A stretch of 20,000 bases of DNA from positions 4,922,501 through 4,942,500 of the forward strand of contig NC_135558.1 of the NCBI RefSeq assembly GCF_964340395.1. The letters are read 5' to 3'. Position numbers and translations under genes: made by a program. Below the pieces are notes generated by a model, which saw only the letters and a program-made list of their open reading frames with translations, was not told where the DNA came from and searched no databases. Positions 8,391 through 18,912 of this stretch are shown here, piece by piece (position 1 is the stretch's first letter; each line of letters opens with the position of its first letter). The stretch comes from Glandiceps talaboti (Eukaryota; Hemichordata; Enteropneusta; Spengelidae).

Positions 8391-10147
8391 CTGAATTAAA
8401 TTGAAAGGCGCATATTAAGTAACCTTTACTTAATAACATTAAAATAATTTGGAAAATTCAGAACCTTTCAAAATAACGAAGAAGTAATCAGATCTATCCT
8501 AACAAACGACACTTTGTTCCCCTTTTATTTTCAATGTGAGGATATCAAACGCAATAGTATCCTGAACAAATGGATTTACACTTCCTAAAATCCAGACCTC
8601 TATCACAGCCTTGCTATACGGAACATTGTAATGAAGATGTTTGTTAAGACTTCTTATCATTGGCAAGCATAGGCCCTGGTAAGATAGGAAATTGGATTCA
8701 ATGACTGAATGATACGGCTCACACTCAATGAATGTATGATACGGCTCACACCACTATTCTTTCAAAGATCAATTGAATTGAAGAAGAAATGTATACAAAC
8801 AGTAGTAGTAAACTATTAATTATTCTCAGACACACAAATTGAGGAAGTGAAACATAATGTCACAGGACGTAATTACTCACTCATTTCCAGTTCTTCTTTG
8901 TTAAAACACTTCTCGTTGTGACACCTCGTCACAAATTGAGATTAACATGAGATGCAAAGATCTAGTGGTCCTTTGATTGTTTTGCTATTGCACTCGCGCT
9001 AAGTCTTCGACTAAAATATCCAAATATTAGCGAAGTAAATCGGTAGAGACATGACCTTTTGAAAAGGTTTCGCTCGCCTTTCAGCATGCTTCATGGGCCA
9101 AAAACTTCATATGGTCAATTAGAATCTCATTTAAATACCACAAACTGTCTGCTATGCAGATAATAGGTTGATTTTGGTAAGTGACAATGAAGATCGAGGT
9201 CAAGGTCAAGTTCTTAAAAGTCGACAATATAGGGTAGACACCTGCATCGAGTCAGTACGTTCTAGAACCTTTGAGATGTCGAGTAAAAAGTAATATCTCT
9301 CATCAAATATATGGATACCGAAAACTAATTTCCGAGCGAGCGAGCGTCGTGTCCAAACACTTTAGTCATTCAGAATCAAACAACAGCGTTGAGGTTCGAA
9401 CAGGGACAATGACTGACACCTATGCATCTCATCAATAATACATAATACTCCATAACTTAACTTGAAAATTTAAGTTCCCCACTCAAGTGTGTACTCATAT
9501 ACCACCAAGAGCAGGCGTTTTAAGAACTTGGTTTTCAGGGTCATTTATCAAAGTCTAACCATTTCTTACATGATGTACTATTTGTAAAACTGTGTTAGTG
9601 TTGTAATCATGAAGTGTGATCGTTTTCTTTCAAATCTTGTGTAAATTGATACAGAACAAGAGACATACACCAATGTTATTGATTTTGTCACTTTACGGAA
9701 TGTTGGTCATGTTGTGTGCATAGATTTGCCAAAGAAAGCATTGCTTAGCAAAAATACACATGCACTTGATACAAGCATCTGTCTTTTATTTCTGTTTAGT
9801 ATCGTTATATGTGATCTTAACATTTGTAAATTCTTGGTCAATATTTGACAGAAGAAATCCCCATCATCCACACAGCCACATCACTTCAGACGTCACTTTC
9901 AAAGAAAACATCTCAGTTTGGACTGTTTAGTTGTTTTCAGTGAATGGCTTGTCTTATCATAGGTTGCTCATAGACGTTGACTCTCTCCAACGTCTATTGG
10001 CTGATTAAGTATATTCATGACGGTTTAAATAAGGTTTCATTGAGGTGTTATAAATGGATTTGAATGTGAGCGGCAAGATGTATGAGTCATATACTTTCGT
10101 TCGACAAGTAATGAGTATCTAGTAGAGGACACGAGGTTTGTCTACGT
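8391..10147. other. no gene seen; small repeats only
   Basis: Contains a 27-bp tandem duplication (GATACGGCTCACAC at 8711 and 8738), a CGAGCGAGCGAGCG run near 9334, a direct pair of AGGTCA hexamers at 9197-9208 and a 9-bp stem TAGACGTTG/CAACGTCTA at 9971-9996. If the TRAF-like promoter is in the window it may be here or further right, but no convincing TATA plus first exon was found. Confidence 0.35.
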
Positions 10148-10187
10148 AATACAGAGGATTGTTTAGTGTAAACAACCCCTCAGTATT
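10148..10187. repeat. 40-bp hairpin
   Basis: Arms AATACAGAGGATTGTTTA and the complement of AACAACCCCTCAGTATT pair with one or two mismatches and a bulge around a GTG loop. It is shorter than typical animal microRNA precursors. It could be a decayed MITE end or an RNA structure. Confidence 0.5.
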
Positions 10188-10718
10188 ATTATCAGCTTAC
10201 TGTATTTCCCAAGTTTTATGTTAACATATCAAAACCGTCTATCTATTTTTAAACTTACCTTGAAAATCTGTAGACACACTGGTCTCCCAGATTTATAATA
10301 AACAAATCGTTCAGAAACTGCTGCTACATGATTTTCATTTCATATTTCCATTCGTCTTCATCCCCTACGAGATAAAAACGGAATAATCGTAGTTGAACAA
10401 AATTATCATAAAAACCCCATTTATGAGTATATGACATCCATATTAAAGTCACATTTCTTCGGAAATAAAAACCGTCGAATGAATTAAATGCTCTGCTGTA
10501 TAACAAGCAAGGTATTTGTTTTCCACATCTATATCTCACAAGGATACACCCGAGCAGTAAGAAAATTAGATTGTGGAACTGAAATAAGGTGTTGAGTGTT
10601 TCATCATTAATTACAATTTGTTTTGCTCAAACTTGAAAAATGCCTCATCTCAACCGTTATAGCTTAAGAGTGACAAACACAGCAGTAGTATTTCAGGACA
10701 AAAGGTTATCAATTTATT
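10188..10718. other. no gene confirmed
   Basis: A strong minus-strand donor, CAAG|GTAAGTTT, lies at 10258 with TATAAAT about 30 bp upstream of it, but the resulting exon would be only a few bases long. The minus-strand frame at 10324-10539 begins with GTG and lacks splice support. Confidence 0.3.
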
Positions 10719-10869
10719 GTTAAAGTGCATTTATGGTTAGTCTGGTTATTACATTTATGGTTAAATGTTCTTACATTTATGGTTAAAAGTTATTATATTT
10801 ACAGTTAGTATTACATTCATGGTTGATTTTATTACATTTATGATTAGTATTACCTTATGGGTGATACAG
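10719..10869 (+). repeat. short diverged relative of the 41-bp satellite
   Basis: Seven or so degenerate copies of ATTACATTTATGGTTA alternate with short linkers, matching the half-monomer ATTACATATTGGGTTA of the array at 282-2349 in the same orientation. The block ends in TTATGGGTGATACAGTG. The big array ends in ATTGGGGTGATACAGCG. The shared end motif GGGTGATACAG lies outside the repeat units, so the two loci share more than a simple-sequence motif. Confidence 0.7.
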
Positions 10870-10950
10870 TGTGGACATTCACCACCATTATTCAAGGCCT
10901 ATTAGGGAATGGTTTAATGACGTGTTAAAGAACAGTCGGTTAGAAGTCTA

Positions 10951-13006
10951 CAGTACCGTAGCCTGCGGCGGCAAGGGGGGCAGCTGCCCCCCCCCCCCCG
11001 AGATTTTGGAAAAAAGAAAGAAAAAAGCTACTTTTTTGAATACATAGCGATGCTATTAAAATCGTTTACGTGACGATTTCTAGCCTCATGGCTAATATGT
11101 ATCTTATATCGCTATTGTACGCTGGCTTAACTTTGAATTAAAATGTGTCCAGTTAAAAATTATAAAATTTTGCAGCAAATTAAAAAACATTTGCGCGGGA
11201 AAGTACAAAAGAAGTGCGCACATGCACTGTGCATTTTCTGCTAGTAACAGTAGTCTTGAAAGTCTCCTTCATTTGAAGATAGCAAGTCGCAATTATAATG
11301 TCAGCGAGTGAAACTCAAGAAAAAAAAGACGGAAAAAGTCGTTCAACGTGAGGTTGCCTGCTATGCTGCATGCAGTGACTCGTGACTCCGAAGATGCGCT
11401 CGATCTCATTTACATCTTGTTCCTTATATTAAAACATTTCATGCTGATAAAACGGCAGATCTCTTTTTGGAATATTTGGTGGCCCTGAAAAACTATTAAA
11501 CTAGGTACGCAGTTTAAGATCCACTATTTGAAGATATTTCTTTCAATAATTGTGTTCGACGTTGTCTTTGGTTAATATGTTACTTGATAGAATTATCTCA
11601 TTGCACACTGACACTAGCGTTATTCCGCAATTCATTTTGAAGCGACAATTTGGCCCTGAATTTGTAAACAGAGCTGTACCTTCGACATCAAAATCCAAAC
11701 TTCAATTCCCATTATAATGATAATGATAACGATAAGGAGAATTCACTGAGTTCACCTTGGGTTCCAACATAAACGAGGCCATAAGGCATAACAGTTTTGG
11801 GAGTTGCGTAAAGGAAATGGTTATTTTGTTGTGTTACTCATTTGAGAAAGCACCATCCATTTTTTTTACTTTGAATGTGACATCTTTTCGACAACTACTT
11901 TGAAAGATACAACATTAGGCCAGAAAAAAATGAAAAAGCTGTTCAACCTACCCATATATGTTTTTCTGGTGATGGGCAACATATCCTCATGCGGGCTTCG
12001 CATTTTTTTTTCAAAATTAAGGATATTTCTTTATATTTTCAGAATAGTACATGTAACAATATACATTTGAGTCTATTCCAAATTATATAATATCTTATAC
12101 AGTGGTTTACTTGGCTCTGATGTTGCATACAAGCATTAATTGAGATTAAATATCCAATGTGCACTAAAAAGAATTGAACAAAAGTTTACGACCATTGGGC
12201 CATCAAAAGTCTGTAAGTCTTGAAATGTTTTGCTCTTTATTTGGGATTTTTTGGAACGAAATTAAAACTTCAGGAGAATTCATTTACCATGTGCACATCC
12301 GCATAATATCTTTCAGCTTTGCCACCACAAAATACACTTCCAGATAATATGTAATACATAGCATAATTGTTTCAATTCTGATATTTTATTATGTCTATGG
12401 TTTAATATTTTATGCCTCTAAATGGCCTCCTACACTGTCTTATTTTCAATTTGTTTCACCTTTGGAGTTGTCTCCTTCCAATGCATCATTGAACCATATG
12501 ATTCTGTATCTCCACTGTAGTGCAGGTGACAGAAGCCTGAGAAGGGGTTGCTAAAATAACGCTTGAGTTTCAATTGGCGGGGCTTAACATTTTTTGAGAA
12601 GAGAGGGAACTACACCATTTATTTAACCGTAAATTGTATACATTTCCTAACTGTAGCTATGCAGACAAATTGCATGAGATAGTATCAAGATGACTGAATA
12701 AGTTCTAAACTCGACCTGAAATATTTTGCTGTCGTTATATATGGTTTATTTTATCCTTGTCAAGCATTGTGAAACAATAAAATCGACCTACTTACCCAAT
12801 GTGATGGATGGGTTAGGTTACCCGTTGACCAGCATTTTTTATTTTTTCGGACCTTACATATGATATTTAATTGCGTATGCTAAAATATATATTATGTAAA
12901 TTGCATGCAAATTTATGTAAATTAGCACTTTTCTAAATTTTAAATGCATGATTGCACCAAGACAAAGTTCTGCCCCCCTTGGCAATTTGGTCAGGCTACG
13001 GCCCTG
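10951..13006. mobile_element. 2.06-kb non-autonomous DNA transposon, hAT-like ends, 5-bp duplication GTCTA
   Basis: The left end begins CAGTACCGTAGCCTG. The right end, read on the minus strand from 13006, begins CAGGGCCGTAGCCTG (13 of 15 identical). The inverted similarity continues to a shared CAAGGGGGGCAG at about 33-37 bp inside. GTCTA directly abuts both ends (10946-10950 and 13007-13011), as expected for a 5-bp target-site duplication. CAG-type ends are typical of hAT elements, most of which make 8-bp duplications, so the 5-bp duplication is unusual for that assignment. Next to the left end is a perfect palindrome GGGGGGCAGCTGCCCCCC (10975-10992) running into 13 C residues. I found no transposase-like frame inside, so it is deleted or non-autonomous. 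Confidence 0.8.
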
Positions 13007-14421
13007 GTCTATGTCGGCATCGACCAGAATCGCATGGGCTCGGGAATGAATAATCCAACCATGTTGTTATCTTTGGAATTACACAATCATTTGGCTGTTG
13101 CTATGGGCGGTCATGTTGCTAGACATATTTGCATACATTTTTGAATGTTTTTGTTCACTTGTCTATGAATTTCTGATATTATCTTTGCAATATATATCAA
13201 CAATTGGCTGTTGCTATGGATGTGGGTTTTTGCTAGGCAAATTTACATACGTATTTTGAATATTTATTCAATTGTCTATTAATCCCCGTTGTTATCTTTA
13301 TGAAATACACCACTATTTGGCTGTTGCTATGGGCGTGGCCATGGTTGCTGGGGATATATGCAGTTTGTGAACTGAAGGGGGATGACTACTGGTCATAAGG
13401 ACCGACATGTAGCAAATGCTGCTGGTCCTTAAGGAAAACTGCTGGTCCATACTCAATGCAGTTCACGTTCACGACCTGTATCTACATCACCTCTCCCACT
13501 TACAGATCAAATGATTTTGAACTTTAATATGATACAACATATCTTTTGATATACTAAAGTAAAAGATAGTACAACGAATAGTTTACTATCCACTTGTATT
13601 TCATCAATCTGTTCTTACAATTGAAAAATAAAAACTTGGAAGCAAATTTTGGATTCGCAACCAAGTAATCTTTGACTCTGTGAGTAGAGATTTCCATTTG
13701 TCTGTTCCTATAGACTATAAGTGGTCTGAGACTGAATGTGTTCATTGTATAGAAATACAGATCCATAGATTGTAGATAATATGGGTGATTGAATCATTAA
13801 ATCTACATTATCTGCAATATCGAAGAGATCACAGTCCTCTTCTTTCTCACTGTACGATTCACTAAATTCTGAATCACATAATCCAATAAGTTACATTCAT
13901 CGTCTGTGGCAACAGCTGATGTAGCTTTCCCACTCTTAGCGAACGTAGACCCAAAAATTCATCATAGCAGAAAGTTTTGTTGGATAACTATCCCTCTTGA
14001 AAACTATGTATTCGCTTTATTTCAATGTCATCCACACAGTGACACGGAGCGGTTTCGTCTTCTTTCAGTGTTTACAAAAATGTACTGGAGCATCCCCTCC
14101 CACAAAGCCGTACCCGTATACCCTACCGTGCTGTATTGAGAATCGAGTTGTGTAAAAATCTGAACATGATGAAGAGAACTATGGCTAAACATGTCTTACA
14201 GTGCGAGTTTGTTTGACGTGGGAGCATGATGTGTTGATTGTACTGTCCTGTGTCATCCACTACATGTATGAACACGTGTTTGGCATAATGCAGTAATGTT
14301 CCTGTCCTGATATAACAATGGCAACGAAAATTGCAACATTTCTAAGTTTATACATTAATTACAACATGACAGGACATACATTATCATATGCATCAAATTG
14401 AAATCAGACTACGCATTTTTT

Positions 14422-15033
14422 CTTCCGTAAGGAAGAGATGTATTTAGTGGGTGGAAGTCTCTATGTGTGTGTGTGTGTGTGCGTGTCTGTCTGTCTGTGT
14501 CATCGTTTTCTCCATAACGGCTTGCTCAATTCAAACAAAATTTTGAAGATGTATTTCGTAGGGTAATGACAAGACTTGATTAGGTTTTGGTAAAAATCCC
14601 TTGAATATAATGAGGAATTTACGTAATTAATGGTTGTCGGTAATTAGGCTATATCTCAAGAATGCACGATTCAAATTCATTATAACTTGGTACATACATT
14701 TGCGATACCAAAGAGCACCTGTCCTGAAAATATTACAATGTAGCTTTTAGTTTTAATAAGTTATTGGCATATTTTTGTAGGCCACTAAAAAAGGAAAAAA
14801 ATAGATTCTGATCAGGAAATGTTGTCTAAAGTGGTGCGACGATGCACTTATTATTTTTTTACATTCTCAACAAATGTCACATTAAATGTTGTGGTTGGCC
14901 AGGAGATCACTAACAGCAATGAGCAAATAGCAATCAATGAGAAAAAATAACGTATTGCATATTCTGTTGTAATCCAACAATTGTCTGTAGGAACGACAAT
15001 CTCAAAACTTTGCCCTTACGAAAGGCATTCAGT
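14422..15033. repeat. possible internal repeat bounded by CTTCCGTAAGG / CCTTACGAAAGG
   Basis: CTTCCGTAAGG at 14422-14432 and its near complement CCTTACGAAAGG at about 15014-15025 face each other about 600 bp apart. Between them is a (TGTG)(TGTC) run at 14464-14500, followed by CTCCATAACGGCTTGCTCAA, a stretch typical of dispersed invertebrate repeats. A single copy of the motif at 5030 shows that it is dispersed. The boundaries are guesses. Confidence 0.3.
14464..14500 (+). repeat. (TG)n-(TGTC)n microsatellite
   Basis: About nine TG units, then TGTCTGTCTGTCTGTG. Confidence 0.95.
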
Positions 15034-16170
15034 GTAAATCTGTTTTTTACTGTTTTTACAACAACAAAAAACCTATCGTACTGAAATACCTGCCTTCTTT
15101 ATTAGTTAAAGCGCCATTTTCAGAGTAGTTTATATGTTTCCGTCATTTTGCTTTGATCATGGCCACACACATGGGGAAACCCGCTAACATTTATTGGCTT
15201 TAATACATGCCTTTAAAAAACACAGCGCCTGTTTCGTCTTCTTCTTCGGAAGCTCACTGCCGCTTTCTAAATATCGCCACATACTTATAAATACAACGTG
15301 GAACTGTCTCAAACACTTTAAAAGTTTCATACACTTCGAACAGTAAACTTTACAACAGTGATTATTATATGGCGGAAAAAGACGCATGCACTGAATGCGT
15401 AAATGAGTCTGAATGTCTAAGATTAGTCAAGACACAAATAATTAGAGAAATTCAACCAATCATGTGTTTGCTAACATAATTTCAGAAAGTAAATGCTGTA
15501 TGCTAGGTCATATGTAGACATGATATCAACATTGACAACAACACATGTAGCGAGCTAGCTCTGTCGCTTGAACGAGATGTTGAGAGTAAAATAGGTAACA
15601 CAAGATCAGATTCATGTAGGTGAAATTGGGTGCATCTTTGAATAAATGTTATTATTCACTCCAAATTTAAAAGAAACGAGTTGTAATTCTGAAAAACTGT
15701 TGGTCCAAACGGAAATCTGTTGACTCGGACCAAAGGACCGGCGTTAGTTTCTCACGCTGGATATATGCATACATTTTTGGAATGTTTACTCACTTGCCAA
15801 CCAGACGATGTTGTTATTTGACCAAAATATACTGCCATTTGGTTGTTGCTAAGAGCGTGGTCATGGTTGCTAAGACAAATTTTGTTAAAATATTTGGAAG
15901 AAAATCTGCAGAATAACACTTCTATAAACATCTCACCAAATTTTTGTCCAAAATTCAAATCTTTATACCTAATTTGCATATCACTGATGAGATCATTATA
16001 CGCTTAATATTTCTTCATCTATACACCCACAGATGCATCCCCTTTAAATGTCAGCCCAATCTGCTGAATAAGTTTGGAATTACAGGTTTTTGACCCAAAA
16101 GACACATTTTTAGCCCTAATTTATATCTTACTAAAAAATTGAAATGCCAAAAATATGGGCAAAGTTTCTG

Positions 16171-16295
16171 AGATGATGAGGAGGAGGAGAATGGGAATTA
16201 GTACCACGATGGAGATGATTCTGAGCAAGATGATTATACTGAAAAGGAGTCCAATGATGGTGATGATGGCAATGATGATACTGAGGAAGATGATA
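16171..16295 (+). pseudogene. GAT/GAG-rich stretch, possible decayed acidic coding tail or simple repeat
   Basis: From 16171 the plus strand reads Asp-Asp-Glu-Glu-Glu-Glu-Asn-Gly-Asn, one TAG, then a long acidic run (GDDSEQDDYTEKESNDGDD and on) to TGA at about 16299. A three-base periodicity with mostly acidic codons, plus one internal stop, fits a broken acidic C-terminus or an imperfect GAT microsatellite. The minus-strand His-rich frame over it starts at GTG and is an artefact. Confidence 0.25.
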
Positions 16296-16483
16296 GCTGA
16301 GATATGAATGACAGTCAGCTGATAGACATATTAGAAGAAGGCATAACAGAAAGACATGTTTTAAATTGATTTTCACACACACTTTAGTTGTGGGTTCATA
16401 AAAGATTTTAAAAATTAAATTCGTTTTTTCTTGGATGTCAGTGTTTTTTTATTTGATTGACTACCGACACATTATTGCATAAA

Positions 16484-16575
16484 AATCAGTGACCCACCCC
16501 TAAATGCATGCACTTAAATCAGTGACCCCAAGCCCTTGCGCATAAAATAGTGTCCCACCCCCTAAAACACCAGCC
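16484..16575 (+). repeat. three degenerate 30-bp tandem copies
   Basis: AAATCAGTGACCCACCCC and two variants begin near 16484, 16515 and 16544, spaced 29-31 bp. Confidence 0.6.
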
Positions 16576-17133
16576 CACCATGTAATTTCTGGCCAGTCCC
16601 TCAGTTACGGTAAGTTTGCGAATGCAAACGCATACGCGAGAAGAGGTGCAAGCAAGAAAATACCCGGAAAGATATAGAGCAAATATTTGTTATGCTTTGA
16701 CTAGACGACATCTCACGAAAACTGTATCCCATTGACCTTAATCAATGATTGAGGTAAATCGATAATGTTCAATTTTTTTTCAAATTGCGATACAAAACAA
16801 AATTACAAACCTGGTATATTTTGCACGAAGGAGACTTTTCAAGCAATACCTCCATAGTGATAATAACATACAGAAGTCTCACCCCAAACAATTAAACGGG
16901 CAAGTGCATACTTTATATAATACTGTCACTCCACCCTCTGGGAATTCAATAAGTATTTACGTTCGAAGTTGGTTCATCATGCCCTGGCATAGTTATGCGT
17001 TAGAAACTGTTCATAGGACGTCAGCTTGTGAGTGTAAATATTGTTCTCTAATTTTTAGTGGTACATACATTTTCTACATTGTTCACTTCTTTCCATTGCT
17101 TCTTAAAGTTTCTCGATGTTGTTTCGTGCCCAG
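16576..17133. other. no gene confirmed
   Basis: A plus-strand donor-like TTACG|GTAAGTTTG lies at about 16613, but nothing coding precedes it. The rest is AT-rich and featureless. Confidence 0.35.
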
Positions 17134-17369
17134 TATTTCGTGATATGCTTCAGTTAGCTGAATACGAACTATTAGTTCATGAAGAAAGAGTCAAAGCAAA
17201 CCCGATTAAGACCATATTTATTTCTAACATGACTCTCCCATGCACATTGTCAACATTGGTTAATAACATATCAATCACGCTATGTAAATTATTCTTCAAG
17301 CAAGTTGTCTGGTTACTAGTAAAATGTTACGAGGTTGCCATCTGCCATTATTATTTCCTTTCCCATTAA
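17134..17369 (+). CDS. possible internal or terminal exon of an unrecognised gene
   Basis: A good acceptor, GTTGTTTCGTGCCCAG, ends at 17133. The frame that follows (phase: first two bases complete a codon) reads FRDMLQLAEYELLVHEERVK and on through ANPIK, which is helical, charged and protein-like for about 30 residues. It then becomes hydrophobic and less convincing until TAA at 17367-17369. No strong donor was found, so either the exon ends at a weak site or it is a last exon. I do not recognise the protein. Frames this long occur by chance in sequence this AT-rich, so only the splice site and the composition support it. Confidence 0.25.
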
Positions 17370-17779
17370 AATATTCTGACAAAACTGATTGTAAGAAAAA
17401 TGATAGAGAAAGATCAAGGGAAAATATGTAACTAACAATATAAATCTACATATAATTAATGTAGTTATGATATAATGCGGTGTATGTATAGAAAGGAATG
17501 GTGGAACAGTCACAATCTTGAATTTGAATAATCAGTATGATATAGTACATCCAGTAATAATGTCGCTATTATTGTCATGACAGAACTCCCTGTACTGTAT
17601 TTTATTCATGTCACTACTAAAATAAATCCTCATCATAGTGAGGATGATCACCATAGTATTGACTAAATACATAAATATGTGCTCACACAGATTATTTACT
17701 ACATGGACATGCATTCATTTGTCACAACATTTTGTAAACATATTGTTTTAGTTGATTTTATACAAATAATTGTCATTTT
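17370..17779. other. no gene seen
   Basis: AT-rich, about 70 percent by eye; no splice-flanked frame. Confidence 0.4.
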
Positions 17780-17920
17780 GAGCGGCCCGCATATCAACCC
17801 GCAGATCAACCCGAAGTTCAGCCTGTCGACCTACAAAATAGTGATATATATACTGCATACCAACTCCCTTGTTGCGAAATTTTTAAGAACAAAATTAGTT
17901 ATTCAGGAGCCAATTTTTAA
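17780..17920 (+). CDS. possible terminal exon with 12-bp in-frame repeats
   Basis: After a pyrimidine-containing TTGTCATTTTGAG the frame reads ERPAYQPADQPEVQPVDLQN, then SDIYTAYQ, to TAA at 17918. At the DNA level it is four diverged 12-bp units (CCCGCATATCAA, CCCGCAGATCAA, CCCGAAGTTCAG and CCTGTCGACCTA), keeping the P-x-x-Q register in the first three. It is GC-rich in an AT-rich surround. It may be the cytoplasmic or linker part of an unknown protein, or a small minisatellite. It could belong with the candidate at 17134, but the junction cannot be built with good splice sites. Confidence 0.2.
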   Translation, partial: ERPAYQPADQPEVQPVDLQNSDIYTAYQLPCCEIFKNKISYSGANF

Positions 17921-18739
17921 ACTATGCAATTTCCCACTTGCAGTGTCACATTTTCATCACATTTGACATTTTACGTTTTTATTCAAAACAAAATTTGTCT
18001 AATTTGCCTATCGTGAAATGATTAAAATTAACCAGTCGTGCATCGATTTAATGTACATGTATACGGTCGTGCGACAGTTTATGTGTGACCATTACATCAA
18101 TATAAGTCCCAACTCCCCTCTCACAACCATATAGACATATGTCCTCCAGTATTTTTAAAATAGGGTGGTGAGGAAATCTCCTTGTCAGAAGGCTCGGAAC
18201 ATTCGAAGCATTGGAATGTGTTATACTTTTTGGTAATATATCGCAGCCCCTCCTGTTTCCACAGAAGAAGACGAGTGGCCGTGCATTATATTTTATTTTC
18301 GTTGTTCTCTCCATTAATTACTCAATATCTTTGTGTGGTCTACAAGTGTGAAATTTAAGTAGAAATAGTTTTGCGTTAATTTTTTTTACGTAATTCTCAT
18401 CATACTCCCCCTCACACATTTAATGTTACCCAGTACATAATGGAAGATCTGCCATGAGAAGCCACTGGTCCCTGATGTCAAATACTAAATATAGAATTTC
18501 CGGCTGGTTCTATCGACGCATGCCATGCACATGTACATAACATGTGGACATTGAAAAAACCACGTGCCTATCATGATATTTTGCATGTGTCAAATAGTAA
18601 TCACGTCACATTTCGGTTCACAAGCATTTGTTTGGTTATCTAGCAGATGAAGTCGTAAAGCATAGTATGTACCACGATTAGAATAACTACAATAAAAAGT
18701 ATTGCCTAGAGCTACTTTCATCACCCAGTTCGGGATGCA
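17921..18739. other. no gene confirmed
   Basis: An acceptor-like CCCCTCCTGTTTCCACAG ends at 18264 on the plus strand, but the following frames end within 30 codons. The 88-codon minus-strand frame at 18048-18314 has an ATG but no splice or family support and is of chance length. Confidence 0.35.
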
Positions 18740-18839
18740 TGCATGTTACGAGAGTATGCTGGCGATTAGGTTACTGTGTTGTTTTATAGTGTTGATTTCT
18801 GTTTAAATTTACCTAGGTTCTGTTCTCTTGATGTCCATT

Positions 18840-18912
18840 TTAACATTGTGTAGAATTTTGTTGTCCACGAAACTGAATTGCCCATTTGGGATAAATAAAG
18901 TTATTAAAGTGG
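18840..18912 (+). mobile_element. possible 3' tail of a non-LTR retroelement
   Basis: A short stem CCCATTTGGG (18881-18890) is followed directly by ATAAATAAAGTTATT. This hairpin plus AATAAA plus short A/T-rich tail is the layout seen at the 3' ends of many LINE and SINE families in invertebrates. No reverse-transcriptase frame lies upstream, so at most this is a truncated copy. Confidence 0.35.

Larger units (their letters stand above)
13363..15758. mobile_element. 2.4-kb nested insertion flanked by 11-bp direct repeat
   Basis: GGATATATGCA is present at 13352-13362 and again at 15759-15769, on either side of the segment. The host element reads continuously only if one copy and everything between are removed. 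The ends carry GGTCC/GGACC motifs (13424, 13443, 15702, 15727, 15736) and a direct 15-mer AAAACTGCTGGTCCA (13435) versus AAAACTGTTGGTCCA (15693). Terminal inverted repeats are weak at best (GTGAACT versus GTGAGAAACT). An 11-bp duplication fits Mutator-like transposons or some retroelements. The interior has no recognisable transposase or reverse transcriptase and itself contains other repeats. Confidence 0.72.
13055..16137 (+). mobile_element. dispersed element with 115-bp subrepeats, copy 2, split by an insertion
   Basis: TTTGGCTGTTGCTATG-type hallmarks stand at 13090, 13203, 13316 and 15838. The first three are 113 bp apart. The fourth is 115 bp from the third once 13363-15769 is removed. 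The remainder after 15838 follows the body of copy 1 (CCCAATCTGCTGAATAAG at about 16056 versus CACCAATCTGCCCAGTAG near 7503) and fades near 16137 without the CAGA tail. The copy starts, like copy 1, just after GAATGA. It is decayed and non-coding. Confidence 0.75.

Noticed and set aside
9385-9405. GGTTCGAAC, a tRNA T-loop-like motif
   Set aside because: No pairing acceptor stem, A box or anticodon arm around it.
10290-10300. TATAAAT as a promoter for the TRAF-like gene
   Set aside because: A start 30 bp downstream would leave only a few bases before the donor at 10258.
10324-10539. 71-codon minus-strand frame
   Set aside because: Starts at GTG, no acceptor or family resemblance.
12944-13144. 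66-codon plus-strand frame
   Set aside because: Crosses the transposon end, the target duplication and the start of another repeat, so it is not a single coding unit.
13906-14139. 77-codon plus-strand frame
   Set aside because: GTG start, inside the nested insertion, no recognisable domain.
16131-16382. His-rich minus-strand frame with a signal-peptide-like start
   Set aside because: No ATG, only GTG. The histidines are the antisense of the GAT-rich stretch, so the apparent secreted protein is an artefact.
18048-18314. 88-codon minus-strand ATG frame
   Set aside because: At this AT content several frames of 80-100 codons are expected by chance in 20 kb (rough estimate, not computed), and there is no splice or family evidence.
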